DNA from: Mycobacteroides franklinii
Lineage (GTDB): Bacteria; Actinomycetota; Actinomycetes; Mycobacteriales; Mycobacteriaceae
Direction of reading: 5' to 3'
DNA length: 64,000 nt
Assembly: GCF_002013895.1 (NCBI RefSeq)
Contig: NZ_MAFQ01000001.1
Location: 434,001 to 498,000, forward strand
The position numbers and the translations under genes are program-made. Of this stretch, positions 20,253-33,982 are shown one piece after another. The notes below the pieces were generated by a model. That model was not told the DNA's origin. It worked only from the letters and a program-made list of their open reading frames with translations, and did no database searches. Every line of letters starts with the position of its first letter. The stretch's first letter is position 1.

Positions 20253-20283
20253 ATCTTCATGTCAGTATTCCTGACATGAAGAT
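20253..20283. promoter_or_regulatory. 13-bp perfect inverted repeat, probable operator of the oxidoreductase gene
   Basis: ATCTTCATGTCAG (20253-20265), spacer TATTC, and CTGACATGAAGAT (20271-20283) form a perfect 13+5+13 inverted repeat. It lies between the stop of the upstream DUF3817 gene and the start of the oxidoreductase, both on the minus strand, ending 18 bp from the ATG at 20235. No T-tract follows on the minus strand, so an operator is more likely than a terminator. The regulator is not in this window. Confidence 0.65.
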
Positions 20284-20292
20284 TTTCTTTCA

Positions 20293-20652
20293 CTAGAGGC
20301 CGAACTGCTCCTTGACCTGCTTGGTGCGGTAGTGCTCGACGATGAATCCGAGGAGCGGGATGGTGCCGGCGAGCAGTGTGCCGATGGTGCGCGGCCACGG
20401 CCAGCGCACCTTGACGGCCAGATCGGTGGTGAAAATCAGGTACACGAAGTAGATCCACCCGTGCACGATGCCGATCCAGCTCGGCGGATGCGCAACCTGC
20501 TCAACGTATTTGAGCCACATCTCCCAGCAGAGGGCGATAAGCCACACCCCGGTGGTCCAGGCCAGGATGCGGTAGCGCCACAGCGCGCCGCGGATCTTCT
20601 CCACCGGGGTGGTGACCACGGGCGTGTCGGGAGTGGCTTTGGGCTCGGTCAC
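20293..20652 (-). CDS. DUF3817 small membrane protein (Rv1342c-like)
   Basis: 119 residues with about three membrane segments: ILAWTTGVWLIALCWEMWL, IVHGWIYFVYLIFTTDLAV, and TIGTLLAGTIPLLGFIVEHY. The aromatic-rich middle (HPPSWIGIVHGWIYF) is typical of DUF3817. Function unknown. The GTG start at 20652 overlaps the stop of the LprD-like gene (GTGA), so the two are translationally coupled. Confidence 0.86.
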   Translation of the reverse strand: MTEPKATPDTPVVTTPVEKIRGALWRYRILAWTTGVWLIALCWEMWLKYVEQVAHPPSWIGIVHGWIYFVYLIFTTDLAVKVRWPWPRTIGTLLAGTIPLLGFIVEHYRTKQVKEQFGL

Positions 20653-21017
20653 GGGGTGGGCTTCCTATCTTGTTCGGCCAGGGCGGCGAGGTAAGCGTTG
20701 TACTCGGTGAGTGTGTGGTCGGCGGGGTCCGGCGTGGCGGCGGCCGGGCGCGGGGGCAACAGACCCTCGGGTATCTCGGTGACCCGATCGGCGGGCGGCG
20801 GGGGCGGGCCCTCGTCCTCGTATTGGACGAAGCGGCGGTAAGCCCAGATCACGAAGGCCGCGAACAGCGGCCATTGCAGCGCGTAACCCAGGTTCTGGCC
20901 GTCGCCGGTCACGGACTCGAAGCGCTGGAACTGCCAGTAGGCCAGGCAGAGGAATGCGACCACGCTGACGCCGACCAGCACGATGAGTGCCGGTCTCCGA
21001 CGCCGTGTAGTGGACAC
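20649..21017 (-). CDS. LprD-like small membrane protein (Rv1343c homologue)
   Basis: 122 residues, GTG start. An N-terminal membrane segment (ALIVLVGVSVVAFLCLAYWQ) is followed by FQRFESVTGDGQNLGYALQW, a second segment PLFAAFVIWAYRRFV, then a proline-rich cytosolic or external tail. M. tuberculosis LprD is called a lipoprotein; here LCLA in the first segment is a poor lipobox, so I treat it as a two-segment membrane protein. It is coupled to the DUF3817 gene by a 4-nt overlap. Function unknown. Confidence 0.8.
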   Translation of the reverse strand: MSTTRRRRPALIVLVGVSVVAFLCLAYWQFQRFESVTGDGQNLGYALQWPLFAAFVIWAYRRFVQYEDEGPPPPPADRVTEIPEGLLPPRPAAATPDPADHTLTEYNAYLAALAEQDRKPTP

Positions 21018-21143
21018 CTTCTGACGGTACCGCGTGAGGTAGGTACAGATGCCAACGCCCCTGGTCAGCGCTTAGGTCCGAGGAAGTTGTGGCGGCCCGA
21101 CGTGGTCGCTTTGCGGTAGCGACGGCGGGCTCGGTCCGGCCTG

Positions 21144-21149
21144 TAAGAT
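21144..21149 (+). promoter_or_regulatory. candidate -10 box of tRNA-Leu
   Basis: TAAGAT lies 11 bp before the tRNA 5' end, a good -10 position for a stable RNA. No convincing -35 hexamer is seen at the usual distance. Confidence 0.4.
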
Positions 21150-21160
21150 TGACCTGCCTT

Positions 21161-21244
21161 GCGGGCGTGATGAAATTGGCAGACATGCTGGCTTTAGGTG
21201 CCAGTGCTTGAAAGAGCGTGTGGGTTCGAGTCCCTCCGCCCGCA
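21161..21244 (+). tRNA. tRNA-Leu (anticodon UAG)
   Basis: 84 nt that fold as a class II tRNA. The acceptor GCGGGCG (21161-21167) pairs with CGCCCGC (21237-21243), with discriminator A at 21244. The anticodon stem CTGGC/GCCAG encloses TTTAGGT, giving anticodon UAG (reads CUA and related CUN leucine codons). A variable arm follows, then GTGGGTTCGAGTCCC as the T-arm. The 3' CCA is not encoded. It stands alone at the junction between the conserved block on its left and the accessory genes on its right. Confidence 0.95.
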
Positions 21245-21385
21245 CAAATCGACGTTCATGCTGTTGCGCCATGCGGTTCTTCGCCGCGCTGCGTCCGAAA
21301 TCGACGTTATGTAGACAACGTGCGAGTGAGCGTGTGCACAACGTAGATCTCGGCGCCCACTGCAGCCGCGCCTAGACTTGAAAAC

Positions 21386-23179
21386 GTGGTTCGCAGTGAC
21401 GGTTTGCTTGACATCGATGATTGCCTGGACGCCGACGGAAACATCGGGCTGCCGCCCGGCACCACACTGATATCTCTCATCGAGCGGAACATCAGGAATG
21501 TCGGGGACACCGTCGCCTACCGCTACCTGGACTTCACCGGTTCGGAGGACGGACAGGCCATTGAACTCACCTGGTCGCAGCTCGGCGTCCGCCTGAACGC
21601 TGTCGCGGCCGGAGTGCAAGACCATATGGCGCGCGGTGATCGGGTCGCCATCTTGGCCCCGCAGGGCCTCGACTATGTCATCGGCTTCTTCTCCGCCATC
21701 AAGGCCGGCGCCATCGCGGTGCCGCTCTTCGCCCCCGAGCTGCCCGGCCACGCCGAACGGCTGGACACCGCCTTGCGCGATTGCACGCCCACGGTCGTTC
21801 TGACCACGGCGGCGGCGCGGGATTCCGTCGAGGAATTCCTTGATGGCCGTCCGGAAACGCCGCGCGTGCTCGTCATCGACGAGATTCCCGACGAAGAGGG
21901 GGATGCCTTCGAGTATGTCCATCTCGTGGACGACGACGTCTCGCATCTGCAGTACACCTCGGGCGCCACCCGCCCTCCGGTGGGCGTGGAGATCACCCAC
22001 CGGGCCGTCGGCGTCAACTTGACGCAGATGATCCTGTCCATCGATCTGCTGGATCGAAACACGCACGGCTGCAGCTGGTTACCGCTCTACCACGATATGG
22101 GCCTGTCGATGATCGGTTTTCCGACCGTGTACGGCGGCCACTCCACGCTCATGTCGCCGACGGCTTTCGTCCGACGTCCGCAGCGCTGGATCAAGGCGCT
22201 CTCCGACGGCTGCAAAGAAGGTCGCGTGATCACGGCCGCACCCAACTTCGCCTACGAGTACACGGCGCAACGTGGTGTGCCCAAGGATGGCGCAGATATC
22301 GATCTGGGCAAGGTGGTGATGATCATCGGTTCCGAGCCGGTCAGCATCGACGCCATCCGCACCTTCGAAAAAGCGTTTGCGCCCTTCGGTTTACCGTCGA
22401 CCGCCTTCAAGCCGTCCTACGGTATCGCCGAGGCGACGCTGTTCATCGCGAACATCGCCCCGGATGCCGAACCCTCCGTCGTATATCTCGATCGCGCACA
22501 GCTCACCGAAGGCCGCGCGGTGCCAACAACTCCCGATGCGGCCAACGCCACCATCCATGTTTCCTGCGGTCAGCTTGCCCGCAGTCTGCACGGGGTCATC
22601 GTCGATGCCGAGGGCGCAGATGAGCTTCCGGACGGTCAGGTCGGCGAAATCTGGCTGCAGGGCAACAACGTTGGACGTGGATACTGGGGCCGACCAAAAG
22701 ACACGGAGAGGGCTTTTCACGCGCGGCTCGGCAAAACACAGGCGAAAAGCCATGCCGTCAAAGCCAATGTCGAGGGCAATTGGTTGCGCACCGGCGATCT
22801 TGGCTTTTATCTCGACGGCGAGTTGTACGTCACCGGCCGCCTCGCCGATCACATAACCATCGATGCGCAGAGCCACTATCCGCAGGACATTGAGGCCACC
22901 GTGGCCGATGCCTCGCCGATCGTGCGGCGCGGATACGTGACCGCGTTCACAGCCGATGATGGCCTCGTCATCGTCGCCGAGCGCGCTTCCCGCACCGCCA
23001 AGGCAGACCCGCAGGAAGCCATCGACGCGATCCGCGTGGCGATCGACACCGAATACGGACTGGAGCCCTTCGACGTGCGGTTACTTCCGGCCGGGGCCAT
23101 CCCGCGCACCACCAGTGGAAAACTGGCGCGGCGGGCCTGCCGCCGCCAGTACCTGGACGGCACGTTGGGCGTTCACTGA
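21386..23179 (+). CDS. fatty-acyl-AMP ligase (FAAL, FadD-type)
   Basis: 597 residues of the adenylate-forming superfamily, which activates long-chain fatty acids as acyl-AMP for loading onto acyl-carrier or PKS proteins. Visible are the ATP loop LQYTSGATRPPVGVEITH, the adenine-binding KPSYGIAEAT, the hinge/aspartate motif NWLRTGDLGFYLDGELYVTGR and the C-terminal SGKLARRACR. The length and the FAAL-like sequence resemble FadD23/26/32 rather than acyl-CoA synthetases. No PKS, ACP or MmpL gene adjoins it, so its acyl acceptor is unknown. GTG start. M. tuberculosis has mbtL/mbtM at this point, but this protein is longer and differs at the N-terminus from MbtM. Confidence 0.85.
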   Translation: MVRSDGLLDIDDCLDADGNIGLPPGTTLISLIERNIRNVGDTVAYRYLDFTGSEDGQAIELTWSQLGVRLNAVAAGVQDHMARGDRVAILAPQGLDYVIGFFSAIKAGAIAVPLFAPELPGHAERLDTALRDCTPTVVLTTAAARDSVEEFLDGRPETPRVLVIDEIPDEEGDAFEYVHLVDDDVSHLQYTSGATRPPVGVEITHRAVGVNLTQMILSIDLLDRNTHGCSWLPLYHDMGLSMIGFPTVYGGHSTLMSPTAFVRRPQRWIKALSDGCKEGRVITAAPNFAYEYTAQRGVPKDGADIDLGKVVMIIGSEPVSIDAIRTFEKAFAPFGLPSTAFKPSYGIAEATLFIANIAPDAEPSVVYLDRAQLTEGRAVPTTPDAANATIHVSCGQLARSLHGVIVDAEGADELPDGQVGEIWLQGNNVGRGYWGRPKDTERAFHARLGKTQAKSHAVKANVEGNWLRTGDLGFYLDGELYVTGRLADHITIDAQSHYPQDIEATVADASPIVRRGYVTAFTADDGLVIVAERASRTAKADPQEAIDAIRVAIDTEYGLEPFDVRLLPAGAIPRTTSGKLARRACRRQYLDGTLGVH

Positions 23180-23244
23180 GATCCCAGCTAACTCATTTGC
23201 CTCATTTGTCCCACGTCAGCGAGCCCATTCGCCACGCCCTCTTC

Positions 23245-23266
23245 GGCCCGGTAGGTTTTCCGGGCC
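23245..23266 (+). terminator. hairpin after the FAAL gene
   Basis: GGCCCGG, loop TAGGTTTT and CCGGGCC form a 7-bp GC-rich stem 65 bp after the FAAL stop. A second palindrome, CGGCCGCGCGGCCG, lies at 23278-23291. Together they probably separate FAAL transcription from the downstream SMC operon, which would then need its own promoter within this short gap. Confidence 0.5.
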
Positions 23267-23327
23267 AGTGGCTGTGACGGCCGCGCGGCCGGGGGACAAG
23301 CCGCTAGCGATGTGATGGAGGTGTGCG

Positions 23328-28889
<5,562 letters not shown>

Positions 28890-28898
28890 CGATCTGCG

Positions 28899-29684
28899 CT
28901 ACCTACCGAGGAACTCGGCTGTGGTGCGGGACAGGAATGCCTGCACACCGAGCGAGGCGTCCTCGGTGGTGAACAGCTCGCGAACCGTGGGGACCAGCTG
29001 TTCCTCGGCGGCGGCATCGCCCTCGCGCACAGCCAGTCTGGCGTTGCGCAGCGTGGCCTGCACACCCAACGGTGCCTGACGGGCGATGGTCTGAGCGATG
29101 GCGATCGCCTTGTCGACGTGCTCACCGACCGGCACGATCTCCTGCACGATCCCGATGCGATGAGCCTCGGCGGCGTCGAAGGTGTCGGCCGTCAGCATCC
29201 ACCGCATGGCGTTGCCCCAACCGGCGGTGCGGGGGAAGCGGATGGTGGCACCCCCGAACGGATATATGCCACGGCTGATTTCGAGCTGTGCGAATGTCGC
29301 GGTCTCATCGGCGATCACGATATCGCCGGCCAGCGCCAGTTCGATACCGAGAGTCAGGACCTTGCCGTGTACGGCGACGATCAGGGGTTTGGAAAGTTGC
29401 CGTCCGTCGACCTGCCACGGATTGATTCCGCCTTCGGGCGTCAGCGATGCGCCGCCCTGTATCTCGGCGGCCACGCTGGCAAGGTCCAGCCCCGCGGTGA
29501 ACATCGGCCCCTCGCCGTACAGCACCGCGGCCCGTAGCTCGGCATCGGTGTCGAACTCGCCGAGGGCCAGCGCGAGCTCCTGGAGCATGGTCTTGTCGAA
29601 AGCATTGCGCTTGGCGGGCCGATTCAGGCCGATGACCAGGACATATCCGTCGCGGCGAATGCTCAGGGTTTCGTAGTCGGACAT
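28899..29684 (-). CDS. enoyl-CoA hydratase/isomerase (crotonase) family protein
   Basis: 261 residues of the crotonase fold. Oxyanion-hole segments are AGLDLASVAAEI and VHGKVLTLGIELALAGD; a candidate catalytic glutamate lies in FAQLEISRGIYPFGGA. The family hydrates, isomerises or hydrolyses acyl-CoA thioesters; this member's substrate cannot be told from sequence. It is divergent from a TetR gene, with an inverted repeat between them, so the TetR probably controls it. Confidence 0.87.
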   Translation of the reverse strand: MSDYETLSIRRDGYVLVIGLNRPAKRNAFDKTMLQELALALGEFDTDAELRAAVLYGEGPMFTAGLDLASVAAEIQGGASLTPEGGINPWQVDGRQLSKPLIVAVHGKVLTLGIELALAGDIVIADETATFAQLEISRGIYPFGGATIRFPRTAGWGNAMRWMLTADTFDAAEAHRIGIVQEIVPVGEHVDKAIAIAQTIARQAPLGVQATLRNARLAVREGDAAAEEQLVPTVRELFTTEDASLGVQAFLSRTTAEFLGR

Positions 29685-29709
29685 TGACTTCTCCGGGTCG
29701 ATGGCGGAT

Positions 29710-29729
29710 TATGTAGAGCATCATACATA
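29710..29729. promoter_or_regulatory. inverted repeat between crotonase and tetR, candidate operator
   Basis: TATGTA (29710-29715) and TACATA (29724-29729) are perfect 6-bp arms around an 8-bp spacer. The repeat lies 25 bp from the crotonase start and 28 bp from the TetR start, in a 73-bp AT-richer gap. The spacing and divergent context are typical of TetR operators. Confidence 0.55.
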
Positions 29730-29757
29730 GACAGGAATTCCTCGGGAAGGACGACGA

Positions 29758-30330
29758 TTGAGCACCCCGCGTGAACGAATGGTGGCCTCGGCCGCCCTGT
29801 TGATCCGCGAGCGCGGTGCCCACGCGACGGCGATTTCCGACGTTCTCGAACACAGCGGTGCACCCCGTGGCTCGGCGTACCACTATTTCCCGGATGGCCG
29901 TACCCAATTGCTTGGTGAGGCAGTGGATCTGGCGGGCGAATACATCGCCGGGATGATCGATGCCAAACCCTCGGCGCTGGATGCCCTGGACTCACTGGTC
30001 ATGTCCTACCGCAAGCAACTGGTGCGGAGCGACTTTCGGGCGGGATGCCCGGTGGTGGCGGTCGCTGTCGAGGCCGGCGATCCGGAGAGCCCTGCCAGTA
30101 ATCAGAAGCTCATCGAACATTCGGCGGCAGTGTTCCGGCGCTGGATCAACCTGATCGCCGACAAACTGGTTGCCGCCGGCGTGGCCCGTGTCCGCGCCGA
30201 CGAGCTGGCGATGCTGATGACGACCTCCCTGGAGGGGGCCATCATCATCGCGCGATCAACTCACGACATCACACCAATCGATGTGGTGCACAAGCAGTTA
30301 CGCACACTTATTGAGGAGGCCGGACGATGA
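29758..30330 (+). CDS. TetR-family regulator coupled to a molybdopterin oxidoreductase
   Basis: 190 residues, TTG start. The DNA-binding domain is residues 1-55 (ASAALLIRERGAHATAISDV, then GAPRGSAYHYF, typical of LmrA/YxaF-like TetR members). The C-terminal part resembles TetR regulators with a conserved DFRAGCPVVAVAVEAG segment. It overlaps the ATG of the oxidoreductase (ATGA) and is divergent from the crotonase, so it likely controls both directions through the repeat at 29710-29729. Ligand unknown. Confidence 0.87.
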   Translation: MSTPRERMVASAALLIRERGAHATAISDVLEHSGAPRGSAYHYFPDGRTQLLGEAVDLAGEYIAGMIDAKPSALDALDSLVMSYRKQLVRSDFRAGCPVVAVAVEAGDPESPASNQKLIEHSAAVFRRWINLIADKLVAAGVARVRADELAMLMTTSLEGAIIIARSTHDITPIDVVHKQLRTLIEEAGR

Positions 30331-32558
30331 CCGCTGAATGGTTGCCCACCGCGTGCATATTGTGTGAATGCAACTGCGGCATCGTTGTTCAGACGGAGGG
30401 TCGCACACTCGCGAAGATCCGCGGCGACAAGGAGCATCCGGGAAGCAAGGGCTACACGTGTAACAAGGCACTGCGTCTGGATCACTACCAGAACAATGCG
30501 AACCGGCTGACCTCGCCCATGCGGCGCCGTGCGGACGGCAGCTATGAGGAAATCGATTGGGACACGGCGATCGTGGAGATTGCCGAGGGTTTCAAACACA
30601 TCCGCGACAGCTATGGCGGAGACAAGATCTTCTATTACGGCGGGGGCGGTCAGGGCAATCACCTCGGTGGCGCCTACAGCGGCGCGTTCCTGAAGGCCAT
30701 CGGGTCCAAGTACCGTTCCAACGCGTTGGCGCAGGAGAAGACGGGGGAGGCCTGGATCGACAAGAATCTGTACGGCGGGCATACCCGTGGCGAGTTCGAG
30801 CATGCCGAGGTGTCGGTCTTCGTCGGCAAGAACCCGTGGATGTCGCAGAGCTTTCCGCGGGCGCGCGTGGTGCTCAACGAGATCGCCAAGGATCCGCAGC
30901 GCTCGATGATCGTCATCGACCCGGTGATCACCGACACGGCCAAGATGGCCGACTTTCATCTGCGGGTGCGCCCCGGTGCCGACGCATGGTGTCTTGCCGC
31001 ACTGGCGGCGGTGCTGGTGCAGGAGAACCTGTGCGATGAAGCCTTTCTCGCGGAGCATGTCACCGGCTCCGCGGAAGTTCGGGATGTGCTGCACACGGTG
31101 CCGATCGCGGACTACGCACAACGCAGCGGTGTCGAAGAAGACCTCATTCGGCGGGCGGCCCGCCGGATTGCCGCCGCCGAGAGCGTGGCGGTTTTCGAAG
31201 ATCTGGGCATCCAGCAGGCTCCCAACAGCACCCTGAGCTCCTACCTGAACAAGATGCTCTGGATTCTCACCGGGAGCTTCGCCAAGCGCGGTGGACAGCA
31301 TCTACATTCGTGGATGGCGCCGCTCATGGGTGGGTTTTTCGGCAATACCCCGGTGACCGGAGCGCGCATCATCGGCGGCCTGGTGCCTTCCAATGTCATT
31401 CCGGACGAAATCCTCACCGATCATCCGGACCGCTTCCGCGCGATGATCGTCGAGAGCAGCAATCCCGCGCATTCCCTCGCTGATTCGGCGCGATGCAAGG
31501 AGGCGTTCGGAGCCCTGGAGCTGCTCGTGGTCGTCGACGTGGCGATGACGGAGACCGCGCGGCTTGCGCACTATGTGCTGCCTGCCGCTACCCAGTTCGA
31601 GAAGGTGGAGGCCACCTTCTTCAATCTTGAATTCCCGCACAACACCTTTCAGCTGCGTCACCCGCTGTTCGAACCCGAGCCCGGAACCCTGCCCGAGCCC
31701 GAGATCTGGGCGCGATTGGTCCGGGCGCTGCAGGTGGTGGACGATAAGGATCTGCAGCCGCTGCGCGAAGCCGCCGCACAGGGGCGGGATGCCTACCTGC
31801 AGGCGTTCTTCGCAGTGCTTGCCAATCCGGTGCTCGGCGCGCTGGCTCCCTATGTCCTGTACGAAACCCTTGGCCCGACGCTTCCCAGGGGGCTGGAGGG
31901 CGCCGCCGCGCTGTGGGGCCTGGCGCAGAAGGCGATGATGACCTATCCGCAGGCGGTGGCGCGGGCGGGGCATCCCGACGGCAACGCGCTGTTCGACGCC
32001 ATCCTGAACAGCCCATCCGGCGTGACCTTCACCGTCCACGACTATGAGGACGACTTTGCCCTCATCACGCATGCGGACCGCAAGATAGCCCTTGCCATCC
32101 CCGAAATGCTGGATGAGATAAGAGGTCTGGCATCGCGACCGGCACAGCTGACGACACCGGAGTTTCCGATCGTGCTGTCCGCCGGAGAACGGCGGGCGTA
32201 CACCGCCAACGACATCCTGCGCAATCCCTCGTGGCGTAAGCGCGATCAGCAGGGCGCGCTGCGGATCAGCCTGGAGGATGCGCAACAGCTCGGTATCTCC
32301 GACGGCGACCGGGTCCGCATCTCGACGGCCGCCGGCGCGGCCGAGGCCACCGTCGAGATCAGCGACATGATGCAGCCCGGCCATGCCTCCTTGCCCAACG
32401 GGTTCGGGCTCGATTACACCGATGAGTCCGGGGAAACGCACACACCTGGCGTGGCGCCGAATGCACTCACGTCATCGGCCTGGCGTGACGAATACGCCGG
32501 AACGCCTTGGCATAAGCACGTCCCCGCGCGTTTAGAAACACTGACCGCCGCCATCTAA
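30327..32558 (+). CDS. molybdopterin-dependent oxidoreductase (DMSO reductase superfamily, formate dehydrogenase/nitrate reductase-like)
   Basis: 743 residues. The N-terminus binds one [4Fe-4S] cluster through C10, C13, C17 and C44 (CILCECNCG ... GYTCNKAL). A bis-MGD-binding core follows (YYGGGGQGNHLGGAYSG, VFVGKNPWMSQSFPRAR, IVIDPVITDTAKMADFHL). The C-terminal 110 residues form the dinucleotide-binding beta-barrel domain (ISLEDAQQLGISDGDRVRIS, ASLPNGFGLDY). There is no Tat signal and no electron-transfer or membrane subunit next to it, so it is a cytosolic single-subunit type with unknown substrate and electron partner. The active-site metal ligand is not obvious. It is translationally coupled to the upstream TetR. 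Confidence 0.88.
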   Translation: MTAEWLPTACILCECNCGIVVQTEGRTLAKIRGDKEHPGSKGYTCNKALRLDHYQNNANRLTSPMRRRADGSYEEIDWDTAIVEIAEGFKHIRDSYGGDKIFYYGGGGQGNHLGGAYSGAFLKAIGSKYRSNALAQEKTGEAWIDKNLYGGHTRGEFEHAEVSVFVGKNPWMSQSFPRARVVLNEIAKDPQRSMIVIDPVITDTAKMADFHLRVRPGADAWCLAALAAVLVQENLCDEAFLAEHVTGSAEVRDVLHTVPIADYAQRSGVEEDLIRRAARRIAAAESVAVFEDLGIQQAPNSTLSSYLNKMLWILTGSFAKRGGQHLHSWMAPLMGGFFGNTPVTGARIIGGLVPSNVIPDEILTDHPDRFRAMIVESSNPAHSLADSARCKEAFGALELLVVVDVAMTETARLAHYVLPAATQFEKVEATFFNLEFPHNTFQLRHPLFEPEPGTLPEPEIWARLVRALQVVDDKDLQPLREAAAQGRDAYLQAFFAVLANPVLGALAPYVLYETLGPTLPRGLEGAAALWGLAQKAMMTYPQAVARAGHPDGNALFDAILNSPSGVTFTVHDYEDDFALITHADRKIALAIPEMLDEIRGLASRPAQLTTPEFPIVLSAGERRAYTANDILRNPSWRKRDQQGALRISLEDAQQLGISDGDRVRISTAAGAAEATVEISDMMQPGHASLPNGFGLDYTDESGETHTPGVAPNALTSSAWRDEYAGTPWHKHVPARLETLTAAI

Positions 32559-33982
32559 CATACGTGGGTGAGGTACTCGCGGACTGTACTCTCGGACTCG
32601 GTCATGACGCCGATGTACCCGTCCGGGCGCACCAGCACCAGTGTCGATTCCGTGACGTCGTAGTCGGGCGATGGTGCCATCTGCTGGATGCGCACACCGG
32701 CGATGGCGGGGCTTCGGCCGCCGAAGGTCAATAGGGTGAAGTGTGTGCCCCGCAACACATCAAACAGGCGCACGCTCCCTTGCGTCATGGCATCGGGAGC
32801 TCGGTCACCGGCTTGGAGCTCGCCGCGAGAGAGGCGATCATCCATGGCCAACGGACCCCCGCGATAGCTGATGTCCATCTGATGCAGTTGTGGGGCAGGG
32901 TTATTCGAGGGTGCGAAGTTGCGGCGATGCAGATCGGTGCTCAACCCGAGTGCCGAAGCGGCGACGGGCATTCGTTCCTCTTCATAGGTGTCCAGCAGTG
33001 CCTCGGGGGCCCCCGAGATGACCGCCGCCAGCTTTCACCCCACGTTGTAGGCATCTTGCACACTGGTGTTCAGCCCTTGCCCACCTGCGGAGGAATGCAC
33101 GTGGGCGGCGTCGCCGGCCAGTATCACTCGGCCCACCCGAAATCTGTCCACCATCCGTGCGTTCACCCGATACAGGGAGATCCACCGCAGATCTCGCAGC
33201 ACAACGTCTTCACGACCGGAGCGCTCGACGAGTAGATTCCGAACCGAGTCGAGGGTCAGCGGAGGAACATCCTCGGTGGCCATGTTCGCGACAAACTGGT
33301 AGTGGTCACTGCCCGGCAAGTTCCAGAGCGAAAAGCGTTCCGACACATGGCCACCACGCGTCAGTACGTGACAGAACGTACCTTCCAAACCGTCGGCCCT
33401 GACATCGCCGATCAACGTACGTTCGCTCTCGAAGGTCTCTCCGGCGAAACCCACGCCGAGGGCCTTGCGGATCGTGCTGCGCCCGCCGTCGCTGCCGACA
33501 AGATACGAGGCGCGGATGGGCTCGACAGTTCCGCCGCGGGACACCGTGACGGTCACTCCGTGCGCGTCCTGTGTGAAACCGGTTACTTCACAGCCGAACT
33601 CCACATCACCACCCAGTTCACGCAGCCGGCCCAGCAAGATCTCGTCGGTACGCCACTGCGGTACCAGCCAAAATCCTGGGTACGGAACACCCGGCCCCGA
33701 CGGGATAGCGGTACCCAGCATCTCCAGAAGTGTGCGCTCGGCGACTATCTCGTGCCCTGCATAGATGCGAAAGGACGGCATGGCCATACCTCCGCTCCTG
33801 ATCGCGTCCGCGACACCCAGATCGTCGAGCACCTCCTGGGTGCGTGGGGACAACCCCTTGCCGCGCGAGCCGGGGAACAGGCCGGGCGCCTTGTCGAGCA
33901 CCCGGCACGGGATGCCGCGCCGCGATAATTCGCAGGCCAGCGTCAAACCGGCGGGTCCGGCGCCCACAATCACCACGGTCAT
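32555..33982 (-). pseudogene. FAD-dependent aromatic-ring monooxygenase, interrupted by one in-frame TGA
   Basis: The frame from ATG 33982 encodes a PheA/TfdB-type FAD monooxygenase: Rossmann VVIVGAGPAGLTLACELSRR, DG motif SYLVGSDGGRSTIRKALG, and GD motif GRVILAGDAAHVHSSAGGQG. After AYNVG the next codon is TGA (33037-33035). Translation then continues in the same frame as KLAAVISGAPEALLDTYEEE and runs to 32555. Homologues read GWKLA here, so TGG became TGA at about residue 316 of 475. The two open halves are 33035-33982 and 32555-32971. Without readthrough the protein lacks its C-terminal third, so it is probably inactive. It overlaps its tetR partner by ATGA. Confidence 0.85.
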
